64,000 nt of DNA, from positions 3,594,404 through 3,658,403 of the forward strand of contig NW_004624743.1 of the NCBI RefSeq assembly GCF_000247695.1. The letters run 5' to 3'. Positions 10,691 to 23,636 of the stretch are shown here, in pieces. The translations under genes were made by a program, and so were the position numbers. The DNA is from Heterocephalus glaber. Taxonomy: Eukaryota; Chordata; Mammalia; Rodentia; Bathyergidae. The notes beneath the pieces are model-generated. The model was not told where the DNA came from. It searched no databases and saw nothing but the letters and a program-made list of their open reading frames with translations. How positions within the stretch are numbered: position 1 is the first letter of the stretch; every line of letters starts with the position of its first letter.

Positions 10691-13600
10691 CAGACTTGGT
10701 ATGCAAGTCGTGGGATAACCATGAAGTAAGTCAGTGTACTGGGGCTAAACTTCTGCCTTACGGAAAGCAATATGCTTCCAGAACAGTTGGTCTTGAAACC
10801 TGAAATATTTATGAGGACATGCCGTGATACAACCAAAAACCATTCCTTTTAATCCTAATAGATTTTTTTGAAAGATTTGCTGAATGTACTAACCTTAGTT
10901 TTCATTTGAATTCTTCAAAGGAAAAATCTTTTTATGAACAAGGTTATAAAATAGGCTCCTAAACTCCATTTTAGAATTATTAACCATGATGAATGAAGTA
11001 ACCACGATACTGCTGCATCTACATTTTGTTCAGCTAAGTCCAGGCTCTTATTTCCCCAGCCTCAGCCATGGCCATCCCTGAAGGTATTAACTTCTACGTG
11101 TTCTCTCCACACCACATTTGTCAAGCATGGGACTCCATCGATTGTAGTCTTCCTTCAGCTAACAGGCATTTCTCTTCAATTTGTGCAGCTCTTCAGTCAG
11201 AATGTAGCTGAGATTATTTTTGCTATCATGAAATTTTGTCATCTAAAATTAGGCTGCAGTCAAGACTTGGTGAGAAAAGGAATGTTATTGCATGCTGTTA
11301 AAATTTACTCCCACAATTTCAGGTCATTGATTTTTTTTTTTTTAGACACTATTTATCCTAATTAGATGAAGAAATGAATAACTCAACTCAAGTTGCATAC
11401 ACAGTTTAAAATCAGTCTCAGTGAATCTGTTTTTTTTAATTTATAGCAAACTATGCTTGCTATTTTGATTAATACTGCAGCAGGATTTTACAAGTGAAAT
11501 GCCTAGGGTGGGATTAAGAAGAGCTTTCAATATTTTATCCAGGATCTTTGTAATTTTTCTATAATTTGATTTTAATAATGAACACATAATACTGTTGAAT
11601 TTTGCAAAAAGCAATAGAAGTGATTTTTTAAAAGACTTACTTGGTGGGTCTCTTTCAAAACTCAAACTTTAGCTCCTCCTTCTACTTACAAATCTGTAAA
11701 TCGTAAGAGTTCATCACTCTTACCTAACAGTGAGAACACAATTACACAATTTCGATATTAAAACTCATCAGAGTAATGCACACGTAAAGAAAACTAAGTG
11801 AACTAAAATTCAGAAAGTGATTGCCTACTTTTAAGATAAAAAGAGATCTATGGCTACTTTAATTTCTGGTTCAATCCTGGGAGGCGATATCGGACAGGGA
11901 AGACTATAACAACAATGAGCTTTAACAAGCTTTTAGCATGTTTACGTGAGCTGGTGTGAAAGATAAAATCACAGCGAGTCCCAGATTCAGAGAGTCTCTA
12001 CCACTCCTTCGACTCCAGCCCACAACCTGAAGGGTGCGGCTGCAGCCCTGAAGGCCCAGGTGCCCCCGAGCAGCCCACCTTCCTCCTGAGCAAGGTAGCG
12101 GCTGCTGAAGGCCGGGTGGGCAGGAGAGTAAGACCTCCTGCAAGATCTCAAGCTGACATCGAGTGGGCCCTCTCAGTCCTCCAAAGACTAGGGCCAGAAT
12201 TTTCCTGGGCCCAAAGAGCAGTAGCTGCACAAGAGAGCAAAGATTTCCTACAAACCCAAGATGCTGGCACTCATGGGCTGGTAAAGGTGTTTCTTTCCCG
12301 TAGAAACAGGTGACAGAGCGGAGCCCTTTGAAGCTTTGTGAAGGTGCAGATCCCAGGTCCTGTAATGGCCAGTCCTGGTCAGCATCAAGGCCTCTGAACC
12401 CAGTGGTGACCTGGATGGCTAAAGCTGTAAAAAAACCCTGAGACCCAGAAGATCTGTAGATTAGATGGACTCAGTCCTCTATACAGGTGGTACCACGGCA
12501 TCAGCCTTTTTCTGGGGGTAAAAATAACTTGTCTCCATTGTCAAGTGACACACAATGTGGGGCAAACAACATGACAGATTGAGCCACGCCAAGGGCAGGG
12601 AAATTTAACACAGGGTCAAAAGGAGAAGTGATCAGTAGACTCAGGGACACTGCTCATGACTTTCGGTTCTTTCTCCCCCACCCTCATTCTTTGTCCCATG
12701 AATTCTAACTTCCTTGGAGTCCCCAAACTGTGACCTTCGTTCCATTCCCTCAAGTCAGCTAACACAATGTGCATTCTAAGTTTCCTCTCCCTGTGCTCTG
12801 GGCCATAGAGCACGTCTAGTAATAAGCTCACACCTCTGTTTCTCTTTTCTTTGGTATAATAGTTCTATGGTTTCTGTTGACCGATGTCTTAAGATTATTG
12901 ACTAGTGTGTTTTTATCACAATTTCTAATTGTTTATAATAGGGGAATGCATCCGGTCTTTTAAAATACATTACTACCAGAAGCTTCCTGCAATCTAAAGC
13001 ACCAATAAGAAAGTGAGTGAGTGGGCAGATGCTAAAAACAGAGTGACAGTGATTTTATTCTTCAACAATGCTTGGCTGGAGCCTGGAGCTTGCTAATGAC
13101 CACCTTTTCAGAGCCATCCACCACTTTGCCCCCTCAGTCCACACACACTGCCCGAGGCCCCCTTACCCAGTACAATGCCCGAGGCTGCAGCCACCTCTGC
13201 TCAGTCATCCCCTGTGCCCTTCTTGCAGAACTGCCACAAGGACTACAAACCAAAGAGCTGGCCAGACATTCCTCAGCAGACTCTGATGATGGGAGACAGG
13301 CTGATTTCAAGAGAGCCTGTGTAGCTCCTAGAAAATCTCCTTATAACCCACGGCTGTGAAAATTAGCCATCAACAAAAGTGAGTTGCATTTGTTTGACAT
13401 CTTTGAACGTTACTCAAATCAGCAGGTAAAATATGTTTTAAAGATAGTTGATCATGTAATAAGCTTGTATAAAAAGAAAAGTGCTACACCCAGCCTCACA
13501 GTGTATATCTGTCAATACCAGGGTGGTGGAGGCCCACTCCCACTGTGGTATGGAGTGGCTCTTGTCTGTGCTGCCTTTATGCACCCCAAAGATTGCCCAA

Positions 13601-15152
13601 GCACTCACCCCTGCTTTCCTACATTTACACGATTCCTCCCAATAAAGCAATTTGGTACTAAAAATTCACATATATAACTAATTTAACTTTGGGAAGTATG
13701 TTAACTTACTAGCAGTTGGCAAATCTTAGCAACTTTTTATGGGTAATTTTTATTGGCAGATGAAATTTTGCTCTATGTATCCTGATTTTTAGCCTAAGAG
13801 GTTACTTTTTAATGATAGTAATTTCATAGAGTTTCGTGATAGTAAAACACCTTAGGACTGGATTTTCCTGTTTAATGTTTCAAATATATAATACTAGAAG
13901 GTATTTTTCAGTGATTTTGACTTCTTAAATGCAAATGATTGTTACCAAGCAATTTTTCCTTGTGTTTCTTCTTTGACCCTTCCAGGCTTTGTTTCATTAT
14001 CATAAATGTTTAACTTGCTAAATTCACTCCCACAACGATAATCTCACTTTCTAAGAACTATTAGATAGGCAAGAAGCCTTTCAGCCTAATAATAGCTCAT
14101 TCTTAGAAACAGGAAGCAAACTTTGCCAAGATGAAACAAGCCCAAACACCACAGGTTCAAGGTCAGTTTGAAATAGTAACCACAGAGTCTGGTTGGACCT
14201 AAACTTGGCAGTGTGAGCTTACGGCGCCCCTCTGCAGAGGAGATGCATACGCACAGTAGAACAAAGGGAGACAGGGAGAGCAGTTTCAACTGGCACAGCA
14301 TTCAGGAAAGGATTAAAAGCTAGGGTTTGTTTCCATGAACACAGATCTGGAGCCCTGATCTCAGGTCCTGACCTGGCAAGTGCTTCCAGAAACGTCAAAC
14401 TCCTGTTTTGAGGGGAATGAAGAGAGAACACACGGAAGTGTACAAGTGCACCTTAACCCTCCCAGGGACCATCCAAGCATAGAAGATGAGAATCTAAAGG
14501 ATAGAGTTTAAATGTTAAAAAAATAAACATTTTCCTAGCTTACATGATGTACTTAATTGAACCAGAATTCCTTCATGCAGGTATCAGAAGTGTAAGAAAA
14601 GCAAAAAAGATAGTTTGGAAGTGTTTTCAGATCACCAAAAAAACAGTGGAACGCACATTAAAATGTTATATTTTAAAGTGTGACTGCAAAAGTAATTACT
14701 ACAATGTTAAATAGCTGGACACTGGTTTTGCTTTGTAATAAATCTCATAGAATTACAAAATTAAATTCATCATTTATGTTGATTGGCCTCTCAACTCAAA
14801 ATCACAGACCATAGCATTTAAAAAAATACTTTTCTTTAATGCTGAAATATAACACAGAAAACAGCATAAAATCTAAACATAATGACTTCTTATAAAACAA
14901 AATACCATGGAACCATTACATGGGTCAACAAATAGAAAAATGCCATTTAATCACAAGGCCTTCAAAAGGTTCATGACATATTGGAGTTGTTCATGAATAA
15001 TGTTTTTGGAAAATAAAAAGAATGTTGTGAATTGTATCTTTAAAAATTAGTAGCCAAGATAAGTGGTACATTTCAGCCCCATTTGAGCAGTCCTGGTAAA
15101 TTAAAATCAATAAAAGTCAAGATTTGTGTTTAATTGAGTGAACCATTTCAAG
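10691..15152. other. Intergenic DNA, mostly unique
   Basis: No exon or RNA gene recognised. A moderately GC-rich patch at about 12,000-12,330 has overlapping short open frames on both strands, none similar to a protein I know. About 14,860-14,960 has a faint L1 3'-untranslated flavour that I cannot support further. Confidence 0.4.
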
Positions 15153-15161
15153 ATAGGAGTT

Positions 15162-15274
15162 CAGGGCGGGGGATTTAGCTCAGTGGTTTTGCCGCCTGCT
15201 GCGCAAGCGCAAGGACCCGAGCTCGCTCCCCGGTACCACCCCACCCCCCACCCCCGCTCCAAAAGAAGAAGAAA
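15162..15274 (+). mobile_element. ID-type SINE with C-rich tail
   Basis: Same family as the copy at 5,587: 'ggatttagctcagtgg' A box and a mutated B box 'gagctcgctcc', then 'cccggtacc'. The tail is unusual, with a C-rich run ('ccaccccacccccca..') before a short A/G-rich end. A 9-bp target duplication 'ataggagtt' lies at 15153-15161 and 15275-15283. Confidence 0.88.
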
Positions 15275-15283
15275 ATAGGAGTT

Positions 15284-18200
15284 TAAAAGTCCGACAAAAA
15301 AACTTGGCTTTCCCTGGCTTCACAATGTTAAGGCGCTGGACTGGGATCCACCCAGAGAAAACGGAAATGTCTAGAGGCAAACTTTGTGTAGGAGTGGATT
15401 AATATTAGCCTGATCTAGCATCTGTTTTTCTAAAATAAAGGAAGAACTTGTTTTCCTCAGAGACAGTTTATGCTGTGTTTTTGCTTTGGTCTCTCTGGCA
15501 CCCGGTGCTCCTCTACACCGGAAGCTGTCGCTGGCGGCAAGGTCTGGGGCCACACACAGCTGGAGTTCTGGCAAGTGGCTTCCAACGCAGCTCCGTTTCT
15601 AACGGATCCTTATGTCTACCGTGACACTCCCGTAGATACATCTTCAATATATTTTGAGATGGGCATGGATTTTTAGAGCTTTTCATACTGATTCTGTTAA
15701 ACTTTGATAAGGATAAAATCATAGCTGGGTACAATTGTCAGGTAAGAGAACGTACGTTCTCCCTCCCTGCTTCTCTCTCTCACTTGACTAAGAATGCACT
15801 CAGAGAGTAAAATAAAAGACAAACAACAGGAAACGGGGAGATAGATCTTTTGCAAATGGGACAGAGATCTAGAGAGGGAGGTAGGGGGAGGAAGGGGAGG
15901 AGAAGGTGAAATAAAGAGAATCAGATGCTTTATGTACATGTACCAACTCCCTGTGAAGAATGCAATCTTTATGTACTACAAATATGTACTAATAAAAATT
16001 GTTTTTACAAAAGAGAATGCAAGAATCAAGTTTTACTTGTGTGCGCTGGTCAAGAGATTCTGGGCGTCCATGTGTTGGAACTATTCCTTCTCCCGGCAGA
16101 AAGGACAATATTAGAATCTCTTTGACTAGGACAAATTGAATTTCCAACCGGATTCTCGTATCTTGACTTGGTTACCCCGATCAGTGCCGGCCCAGCTTCC
16201 CTGGCAAGGGTCTTTCCCCTGCACCTAGCCTGGCCCTCTGACTCACTCGCTTGGGCTTTGGCATTGCTAGGTCATCTGGCTCAAGCACGAGTGCTAGATC
16301 GAGCCTTGTCACGGCACAGAGCCCCTCCACCACTTACGGTTCCCTTCCAACTAAGTCACAGGCTCATCGGACTGGACCCAGCTTTCACCTGTGTTTGAGT
16401 CCCTGGGCTGTGACCTTGTGAAGGCAGCTCCTCTCCCAACATGCAGCTTGGCCTCCATTTTCTTGCTTGTCTCATGACACATTCTGCTCTGGCCACCAAG
16501 CAGAAATGACCTCTGGTCATTGTGAAATGTACTGTCCACACTGCTATCGAGAGTTAGCTTATTTGTTTCTCCAACTATACTGTGTCACAGCTAAAGGGAG
16601 ATGCACTCTATTTCTGTATCCTCAGCAACCCGCTCTGTGCTTGGAACTGAATGCAGATACAATGCACTTTCATCAACGAGAGCTTCGAACCTGGCTCCAG
16701 ATGACTGAGGTGACCAGTCGTGGTGTCCAATCCCAAGTCCATCCTCTGTGATACTGAAACCACAGGCGAGGGATGTGATGTGCTTGGTTCTCAGCATCTT
16801 CCTCTGCCAAGCAAGGTTGAGTGAAGTGATCACTAAGATGATCTTCAGCTCCAAAACTCTTCAACTCTGCTCAAGGTTCAGATTTTGAGGATGAAATCTT
16901 CCAAAATGATAGCACTCAGGTTTCACACTAAATGCAAGATCTTAATTGTTCTCATTACTATTAAAACTGTGATTTCTTTTTCAGACAAAAGCTATTTTCT
17001 AAACGAATGGTACATATTTGCAGTACCTTTCTCACATTCGCTAAAAGGCTTAGCAGCGAGGCTATATGATACAGGACCAACCTAAGAGAGGACTCGCCAC
17101 CTAGTGGGTAAATGCCTAGGCAGGGCTCCGGGATGAGAGGACACTGTTCTCTGGCTGGCAGATCCCACCTGTGGCTTCTCCCATAGTCTCCTTCCTACTC
17201 CTGATGCTCACATCTCAGCCTTGCAATTCCTTTTGCATTCTCCAGATCAATCACAAAAACACTCATTTCTGTAAGAAAAATATATTCATTTGGATCCTGC
17301 TTAGTTTTTGCCAGTGTATTTCACATTTACAACATGGTAGGCGTTTTAAGGGAAAAGATAAGGTCCAGAGAATTCACTGTGGGTCCTTTTAGTCTCCTTT
17401 CGGTTTGGTTGGAAAACAGTCCTTGAGCAGTCAGAGCCGCCGTGGCTAGACAAGCGGAGAAGGGAGAGTGGGTTCGCTGTCTCAGAGCCAGCAGACCCTG
17501 GAGCCAACCTCCCCTCTGCTCCTCCCCAAGGCTTGCCTTTTGACAACTTTCCGGGATTGGAGGGAAATCTTTCCCAGCTGACCTAGGGCTTTGGATTAGT
17601 AGTTATTTCAGTGTGAAGTGGAATCTTCGCCTGGATAATGTTTTCCCTGAATTAAAGGAAATCTAAATTGGCTCTACTTAAAATGAACAAAAGGACATGA
17701 TTATACTAGGTTTTCTTTCTCCACCTCTGAGAAAATTATCCATGTGAGATACCCCTTGAGGTTCAAAGAATCTTGGGTAAAGGTAGTCTTGGCTAATTAA
17801 TGAAACAGTAAGAGGATTGCTAGGAACCTCCCACCCCGCTTCTGATGCCTCTAAGGTACTTTGTGTAATTCTCGCAGCAGAGGCTCATTCATTTAGCAGA
17901 GCTAATGATTCCCTCCAGCAGCCCCAGGTTGGCCAGCTATTCATATTATAATTGCATTGCTAAGGCTCTGTATTCCTCCAGCCTCCTCACAAACACATTT
18001 TCCTTGCTTTTCATTAATTTTTCTCTGCCACTAAGTGCCTTCAGCCAGCTCAGGACATTTTGATATTTTAATTTGTTTCCAACAACCACCAACCTAGTGC
18101 AAAATTTGCACTTCTCTGCAGACTTTCATTTAATTTCCCTGACATTTCTTACTATGTCTCAAAAAATTCTGAGGTTCTCTGAACCTAAAATAATTCTTTT

Positions 18201-18524
18201 ATTGATCCTGATAGCTATTCAAATTAAAGTTGTCTCCCTCCCTTCCTCCTCCCCTTCTTTCTTTCCTTGAAAATCATTCAAAACAGTTCCAGCGAAGGTA
18301 TTAAGATCATCTATAGACATATTTCCCAGTGTCAGTTCTGCACACCCTCAGCGCAAACTAAAGCATTCAAAGGATTCTGTCCAGGTTTCTAAGCAATATG
18401 CTCGTCCTTCTGTTCTTGAACAGGTTTTGTAGGTTTGTACTTCTGCTTTCACCTTCCAGAAGAGGGACTATAGGTCCATCCAAATAGCCAAGTAGGAAGC
18501 ACTTGGGGGAAACGAGAAGTTATA
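15284..18524. other. Intergenic DNA, mostly unique; possible conserved block near its end
   Basis: Contains a polypurine AG tract (about 15,860-15,922). The part 17,800-18,270 is rich in homeobox-type TAATTA/ATTAAT words ('ggctaattaatgaaac', 'ttcattaatttttc') and has no repeat character, so it may be a conserved regulatory element. No gene seen. Confidence 0.35.
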
Positions 18525-18532
18525 ACTTAGAG

Positions 18533-18615
18533 CAGGGATGGCAAAACTTTCATAGCTTTGTCACTAATAACAAACAGCTGGCTGTGGCACGGGTGCCATA
18601 GGTTCGCCCCCGCTG
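18533..18615. mobile_element. Short hAT-type MITE
   Basis: An 83-bp element with terminal inverted repeats beginning CAGGGATGGC on the left and, on the opposite strand, CAGCGGGGGCG on the right. It is flanked by imperfect 8-bp direct repeats, acttagag (18525-18532) and ccctagag (18616-18623), the duplication length typical of hAT transposons. No coding capacity, and the TIRs are diverged. Confidence 0.65.
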
Positions 18616-19084
18616 CCCTAGAGTTATTCATGCTTCCTCTCTTCACTGCAAGCAAAGGAAAACTCAGGACAAAAGCTGTCTTTGTTCCTGCAATGTATTT
18701 TTACCCTTGGCAAAATCCCTACAGAGACCATAGACAAAGACCAATTTCAATGTACCAATAAATTGGTATGAAATACATACCGACATGTATTGAGCCATCT
18801 TAGGTACTGAGTAGAAAATACAAATGTAAGGCATAGCTTTTGAATTGAGAACTTATGCTACAATTAGAATGGCAAGGCTAATGTTAAACATTCATGGGAC
18901 ATAGATTATGTATCACAAATCGCATTTAGTTTTCCTATTAAAAAATGGAAGAATTGAGGCTTGTTGGTTGACCAAGGATATGGTGCTAAACCTTTTATAG
19001 AATTAATCATAAGTACTACATTGAATTAAGTTGGCATGTTTTTAACAGATGTATAAGAGCTCAAACAGGGAAACATGATGTAGT

Positions 19085-19472
19085 TGATAGAATGGAGGGT
19101 TGATTTTAAAAAAGGTGAATATGACCTTATTTAGGACAATAAAAGGATCTTTGCAGATAACTGAGGCAAAGAGTTTAAGGTGAGATCATGCTACATTACC
19201 AAGGTAGGCCCTAAATTCTACCTTGGGGCATTCACTGGAGACAAAGAGAAGAGAAACCATGCGAATGGGGCCAGATGCTGAAATTACACTGCCATAAACA
19301 ATGAAGCTGGGAGAGCTGAGGAAGTCTTCTCCCCTACAGCGTGAATGCACAGTAGCCCTGCCAACACCTTGATTCCAGAACTCTATCCACCACTGTGAGA
19401 ATAAATTTCTATTGTTTTAAGCTTTCTAATTTGCAGTAATTGGTAATGGCAACTGTAAGATAATAATACACA
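19085..19472 (+). repeat. ERVL-MaLR LTR (MLT1-like), sense
   Basis: The segment order resembles MLT1-type solo LTRs: 'gaccttatttaggacaat', 'ggatctttgcagat', 'ggtaggccctaaattc', 'gccctgccaacaccttgatt', 'actgtgagaataaatttc' (polyadenylation-signal region) and a 3' 'gtaagataataatacac'. Old endogenous retroviral LTR with no internal coding region attached. Confidence 0.75.
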
Positions 19473-19855
19473 GGATATCTCAGGCAGTTCCTAGTGCTAT
19501 AACAAAATACCACATATTGGGAATCTGTAGACAGCAGAGATTTATTTCTCGTGATTCTGGAGACTGTAATGTCCAAGATCAAAGTGCCTGCCACCGGTTG
19601 GTATCTGGTCAGTGTCCAGTCTCCGCTTCCAAGATGGCGCCTTGTGACTGAATCCTCTGGAGAAGACAAACACTGGAAGATGGGATAGAAAAGTGAAAGG
19701 GGCTACTTTCCTCAAGCCCTTTTATAAGATACCAATCCCATTCACAAAGGCAGAACCCAAATGGCCCAGTCACCTCCCAAGTGTCCCACTTCCTAACGTC
19801 ATCATCTGGGGATTAAGTTTTGCATTTTGGAAGCATGTATACATTCACATCATAG
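19473..19855 (-). repeat. ERVL-MaLR LTR (MLT1-like), antisense
   Basis: Reverse-strand MLT1 pattern: 'gtgctataacaaaatacc', 'agagatttatttctcgtg', 'tccaagatcaaagtgcctgc', 'cttttataagatacc', ending near 'tttggaagcatgtatac'. It abuts the sense-oriented LTR on its left, so the two 3' ends face each other. Confidence 0.75.
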
Positions 19856-21452
19856 AACATGATAACCCAGAAGAAAACCTTTTGGATGAGTCTCATTTTA
19901 CTCTCTGTAGTTCCCACCTTATCTCTACCATAGTGAATCGGGAATGAAATGTATAACCATATGGGGTTGAAGTAGCTCAGAAGAGCTTCTCGGCAGAGTA
20001 GGGTCCTTGGAGAATGCTGAGGGTGAAGACGAGATTTAGTGAAACTTATCCATGTCATTTGCTTTGCTCTCACCCTTCTTCCAAATTCTGAGTAACAAGG
20101 AGAGGCATTAAGGAAGAAGTTTCAGGTTGTCTGTTACCTTCAACCCAGTCTGTCTGTCTTCTTTAGGTAAATCTAGTTTTAAAATTGAATTGTTTTTCTC
20201 ATATGTAACGCAGGACAGAAAACAACATCACAACGCTTTAAAATATTCAAATTCGTTCTGGTGAGCACTTTGATCTTCCACAGCATTTACTTCAACATTT
20301 TGGAATCCTTAAAGCTGTCCTTGAATTTGATGACCAAAACCAAAGTCATACATTGCTGAAATTTGATCCTGGATATGCAAAATAAAAAGCATTTGTATCT
20401 TACTCATAAGACTGACTTTTTATCACACATCCATTGTTTGCAATCAGTATTTTGCCTTTAGTAGTCATCTTGGGGGAAATTTTAGCTAAACATCTGGACT
20501 CATGAGATTGAGTCCTTCATAATGCCAGATATAGAGGAGGCACTCAATAAATATTTGTTCAGTGGATGAATGTATTCAGTGAAGAGTTTGAGACTAACTT
20601 TAGGTTACCCTCAAATTAGGATATGCACAAATAAAATAAAAGGAAGAAAGTCTGAAATAGGTGTGAAATAAGGCCCATATTATTTCTTTATGCAGAAGAA
20701 ACAGTCGCAAATCCTTACAGAGCTGAAAGAGTGAAGCTAATCTGGAATTAAGAGGCGAGGTGCAGACTGTGGCTTGCTGGAGCCAGTGGAGTGCAGCTGA
20801 TTGTTACAATGCAGAGATGTGAGCTTAATATTGTCATCCATCTCATATTTCTATGTAAAGACAGACACATAGATGAGAACACTTGCCATTTTAAGAGTTA
20901 GCCAGGAATTCACTAAAAGGAGAAAAAAAAGTAAGTGCTCTGTGACGTCCAAACTGAACACATCTGTAGGCTGGAGCCAGAAGTCCCGGTCTCCACTTCT
21001 ACTTTTCTCTACATTCCTTGGCCTTAGATTTCTCCCCAGGGCTTCTTTTCTCTCCCTGTTCCTTTAGCTTCTTGAACCACTAGTTGTCTAGAAAGCAGCA
21101 CCCGAGACAGAAGTTGCGCAGGACAGAAGATCTGGAGAGCTGAATGGGTTCTGAGCAGCCATCAGGTCAGAGAGGCTTATGGAGCAAGGCAGGAAGCAGG
21201 CTGGGAAGCCAGAGGGCAGGAGTGTAAATCAGCCCGAGCCCCTGCATCATCTCAAGCAGTGCTCTGTGTCAGCAGAATAACTTTCAAGGTTTTTCAAAAG
21301 GCATCTAGATTTCTCAAAAATAAATTATATAGCAGTTAAGGTAAAATTCTGCTGCTTTCTTGTACATATACTTTTACCCATTAGCACAGGTATTAATTGA
21401 ACTTAACTTACTAAACTCTAGAACTTTGGGGAAAAGATTTAAATTTGGGAGA
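19856..21452. other. Intergenic DNA, mostly unique; short L2/MIR 3' end
   Basis: No exon recognised. Around 20,515-20,580 lies 'ggaggcactcaataaatatt', the shared 3' terminus of L2/MIR elements, in sense orientation. Confidence 0.5.
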
Positions 21453-21809
21453 TGTCTTAGTCACTTTGCTCATCATAGGGACACAGTACCCAACCCCCAG
21501 AACCCAAAGCAGGAGAGGTTTGTTTTGACTCTCATTTCAGCCTGTCGTTGGCTGGCTCCAAGCAGGATGGCATGGCACAGGCACGTGGTGGAGGAGAAGC
21601 TGCTCCCAGCATGGTGGACAGGAAGCAGAGAACAAAGGAACGAGCCAGGGAGGGGATGAACCTTACCAGGCCATGCTCCCTGTGACCACTTCTTCCAACC
21701 TGACCCTGCCTCCTACCAGCCATTAGCTCTAAACTCATCAGTGTCCACCTATGAGCACCCAGTCACCTCCATGGCACATGAGGCTTTCCCAGAACACTTA
21801 GCTATAACA
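21453..21809 (-). repeat. MaLR-type LTR, antisense
   Basis: Begins 'tgtcttagtcactttgc' and ends 'cacttagctataaca'. Internal landmarks shared with the other copies in this window are 'ttggctggctcc', 'ggatggcatggcac', 'gtggaggagaagctgctcc', 'aggaagcagagaac' and 'cacatgaggct'. Solo LTR with no open reading frame. Confidence 0.7.
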
Positions 21810-22052
21810 CATAATAGATAGACAACAGAATGCTCTACCTTCTCTTCAGTAACATAAACTACTTTCAAGCTGAAGCAGTATTCTCTTTAAATTCCTTTAA
21901 GCTTCCTTTTACATGAAAGTAAACTGCAGTCATTTTTATCTTTGGTTCTTTCCTACAACTGTAACCTCTTTGCTCTAACTATCCTCACATGGTGACTTAC
22001 ATTTCTACTATGTAAGCAGCAGGTTTCCAGCCCCACTTAAGAAATGCTAGGA

Positions 22053-22330
22053 CAGGTTGAGGATCCCTTGTCTAAAATGCTTGGACCATGAATGTTTCAA
22101 ATTTGGGATTACTTTTTGTGCAATATTTGAATATGCACAATGAGACATCTGGGGAGGGGATGCATAGACTGAAGGTAATTTCATGCAACACTTTTAGTGC
22201 TTCTGTGTTTTGGCTGTAACCTGTCATCACATGAGGTCAGGTGTGGAATTTTCTACCATGGAGTAATGTTGGCCCTCAAAACATTTCATGTTTGGAAGCT
22301 TTTCAGATTTCAGAGTTTGAGGCTAACCTG
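22053..22330. mobile_element. DNA-transposon remnant (Tigger/MER44-like)
   Basis: Ends are inverted: CAGGTTGAGG on the left and 'gaggctaacctg' on the right (reverse complement caggttagcctc). The interior, 'atcccttgtctaaaatgctt' near the left end and 'aagcttttcagatttcag' near the right end, follows the layout of non-autonomous Tigger elements. No transposase frame. Family call by eye. Confidence 0.6.
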
Positions 22331-22748
22331 TGGTAGTAAGGGTAATAAACAATACATAAATACATGAAAACAAACAGAACAACAAACCAAACCCAAACAG
22401 CAATAATAAGAAATAAAGCTCCTACCAGTGGAGGCTGAAGCTGAAGTAGAAGAGTAGTAATCAAGGAAATGCTAATTAAAAGGATAATAAGCATTATTAC
22501 TCACTTGCTTAGTGAAACTAAACCTCCTATTCTATCTAGTGTTTGTGAGGACACAGGGAAATGGTTGCACTGATCAGTGAGCATGAGCATGTTCAGGTAA
22601 GTGTGGAGTACACGCACCTTTGCTACCTTGCTGCAGGATGCCTATCACAGCTTTGTTTCAGAGCAGTCAGTTGTGTACATCTATTTTCAAATACCAATTC
22701 AGTGACATCACATTGGAATCTCAAAATTCTCCATGTTGGAAACATATG

Positions 22749-23182
22749 AACTATAGAAATTGGCAAACGCTAGAAATTAGTTGCTCCCCACTTCCAACCC
22801 AGAGAGCCGATTCCTAAACACCAGCACAGTCCTAGTTACGTCCGCCTTGTTCACGTACACCCAGAGCATGCTCTTCTTGTTGTTAGCCATCACTGCTTAT
22901 TTCTAATCATGAGTACTTTTGCCTTCACTAGTTACAAACTTTAGGAGAAAAACAATTTGGTTACTATGATTAATTTCAGCTTGACAAAGCAATCTTAAGA
23001 AAGGTCTGCAAAAATGCCATCTTCTGCATATGTGGACACGTTTTTCCTCTATCTTGACTCCAATCTTCTATCCACCCACCTATGCATCCATCCACCCACT
23101 CATCTATCAATCCGTCCATCCAACCACCTTTTGTTGAAGGTGGGGAGCCACTGATTTCTAGTGTTTGCCAATTTCTGTAGTT
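22749..23182. repeat. 50-bp inverted repeat flanking 334 nt
   Basis: Arms 22749-22798 and 23133-23182 are reverse complements with 6 mismatches in 50 by hand alignment (core 'agaaattggcaaac', then 'ctccccac'). The interior has no open frame and ends with an (ATCC)-like stretch at about 23,070-23,130. No convincing target duplication, so I cannot assign it to a transposon family. Confidence 0.75.
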
Positions 23183-23636
23183 TACAGCCTGAATGAGATA
23201 GTGAAGGGGTGCTAACCACCTTGTATTCTTCTAACCTGGAATACTTAAAGGAGCTAATAAAGGTTCATCATTCATTTGGCTTTAGTTCATGCTCTGTAAA
23301 TTCATTTTACTTTAGATTCAAGTTATTTCTGTGGTCAGAGATATTTTGGTGTTAAAATTGATTTTTCAATAGTGTATAATAAATCATTGAAGTTGTAGCG
23401 TTTAAAAAGTCTTCACCACTCGAGGTTTCTTTTTGCCTTTACACTTCACTTCTGACTATTCCTTTTGTTTCTCCTCACTTCAGAGCTTTTGGGATGAGAA
23501 AGTTAATGTTTGAAGCTCTTGGAAACTGGGCTCATCTTTTTTACAGGTCTTTTATACAAATAGTGAGGGTATTTCATTTCCCTGGCTTTATCCCCAGTCT
23601 GCACTTGCACTAGAGGGATTTATTACAAACAGACAC

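Noticed and set aside
23060..23130. CRISPR-like or regular spaced repeat
   Set aside because: Simple (ATCC)-type degenerate tetranucleotide repeat in a mammalian genome.
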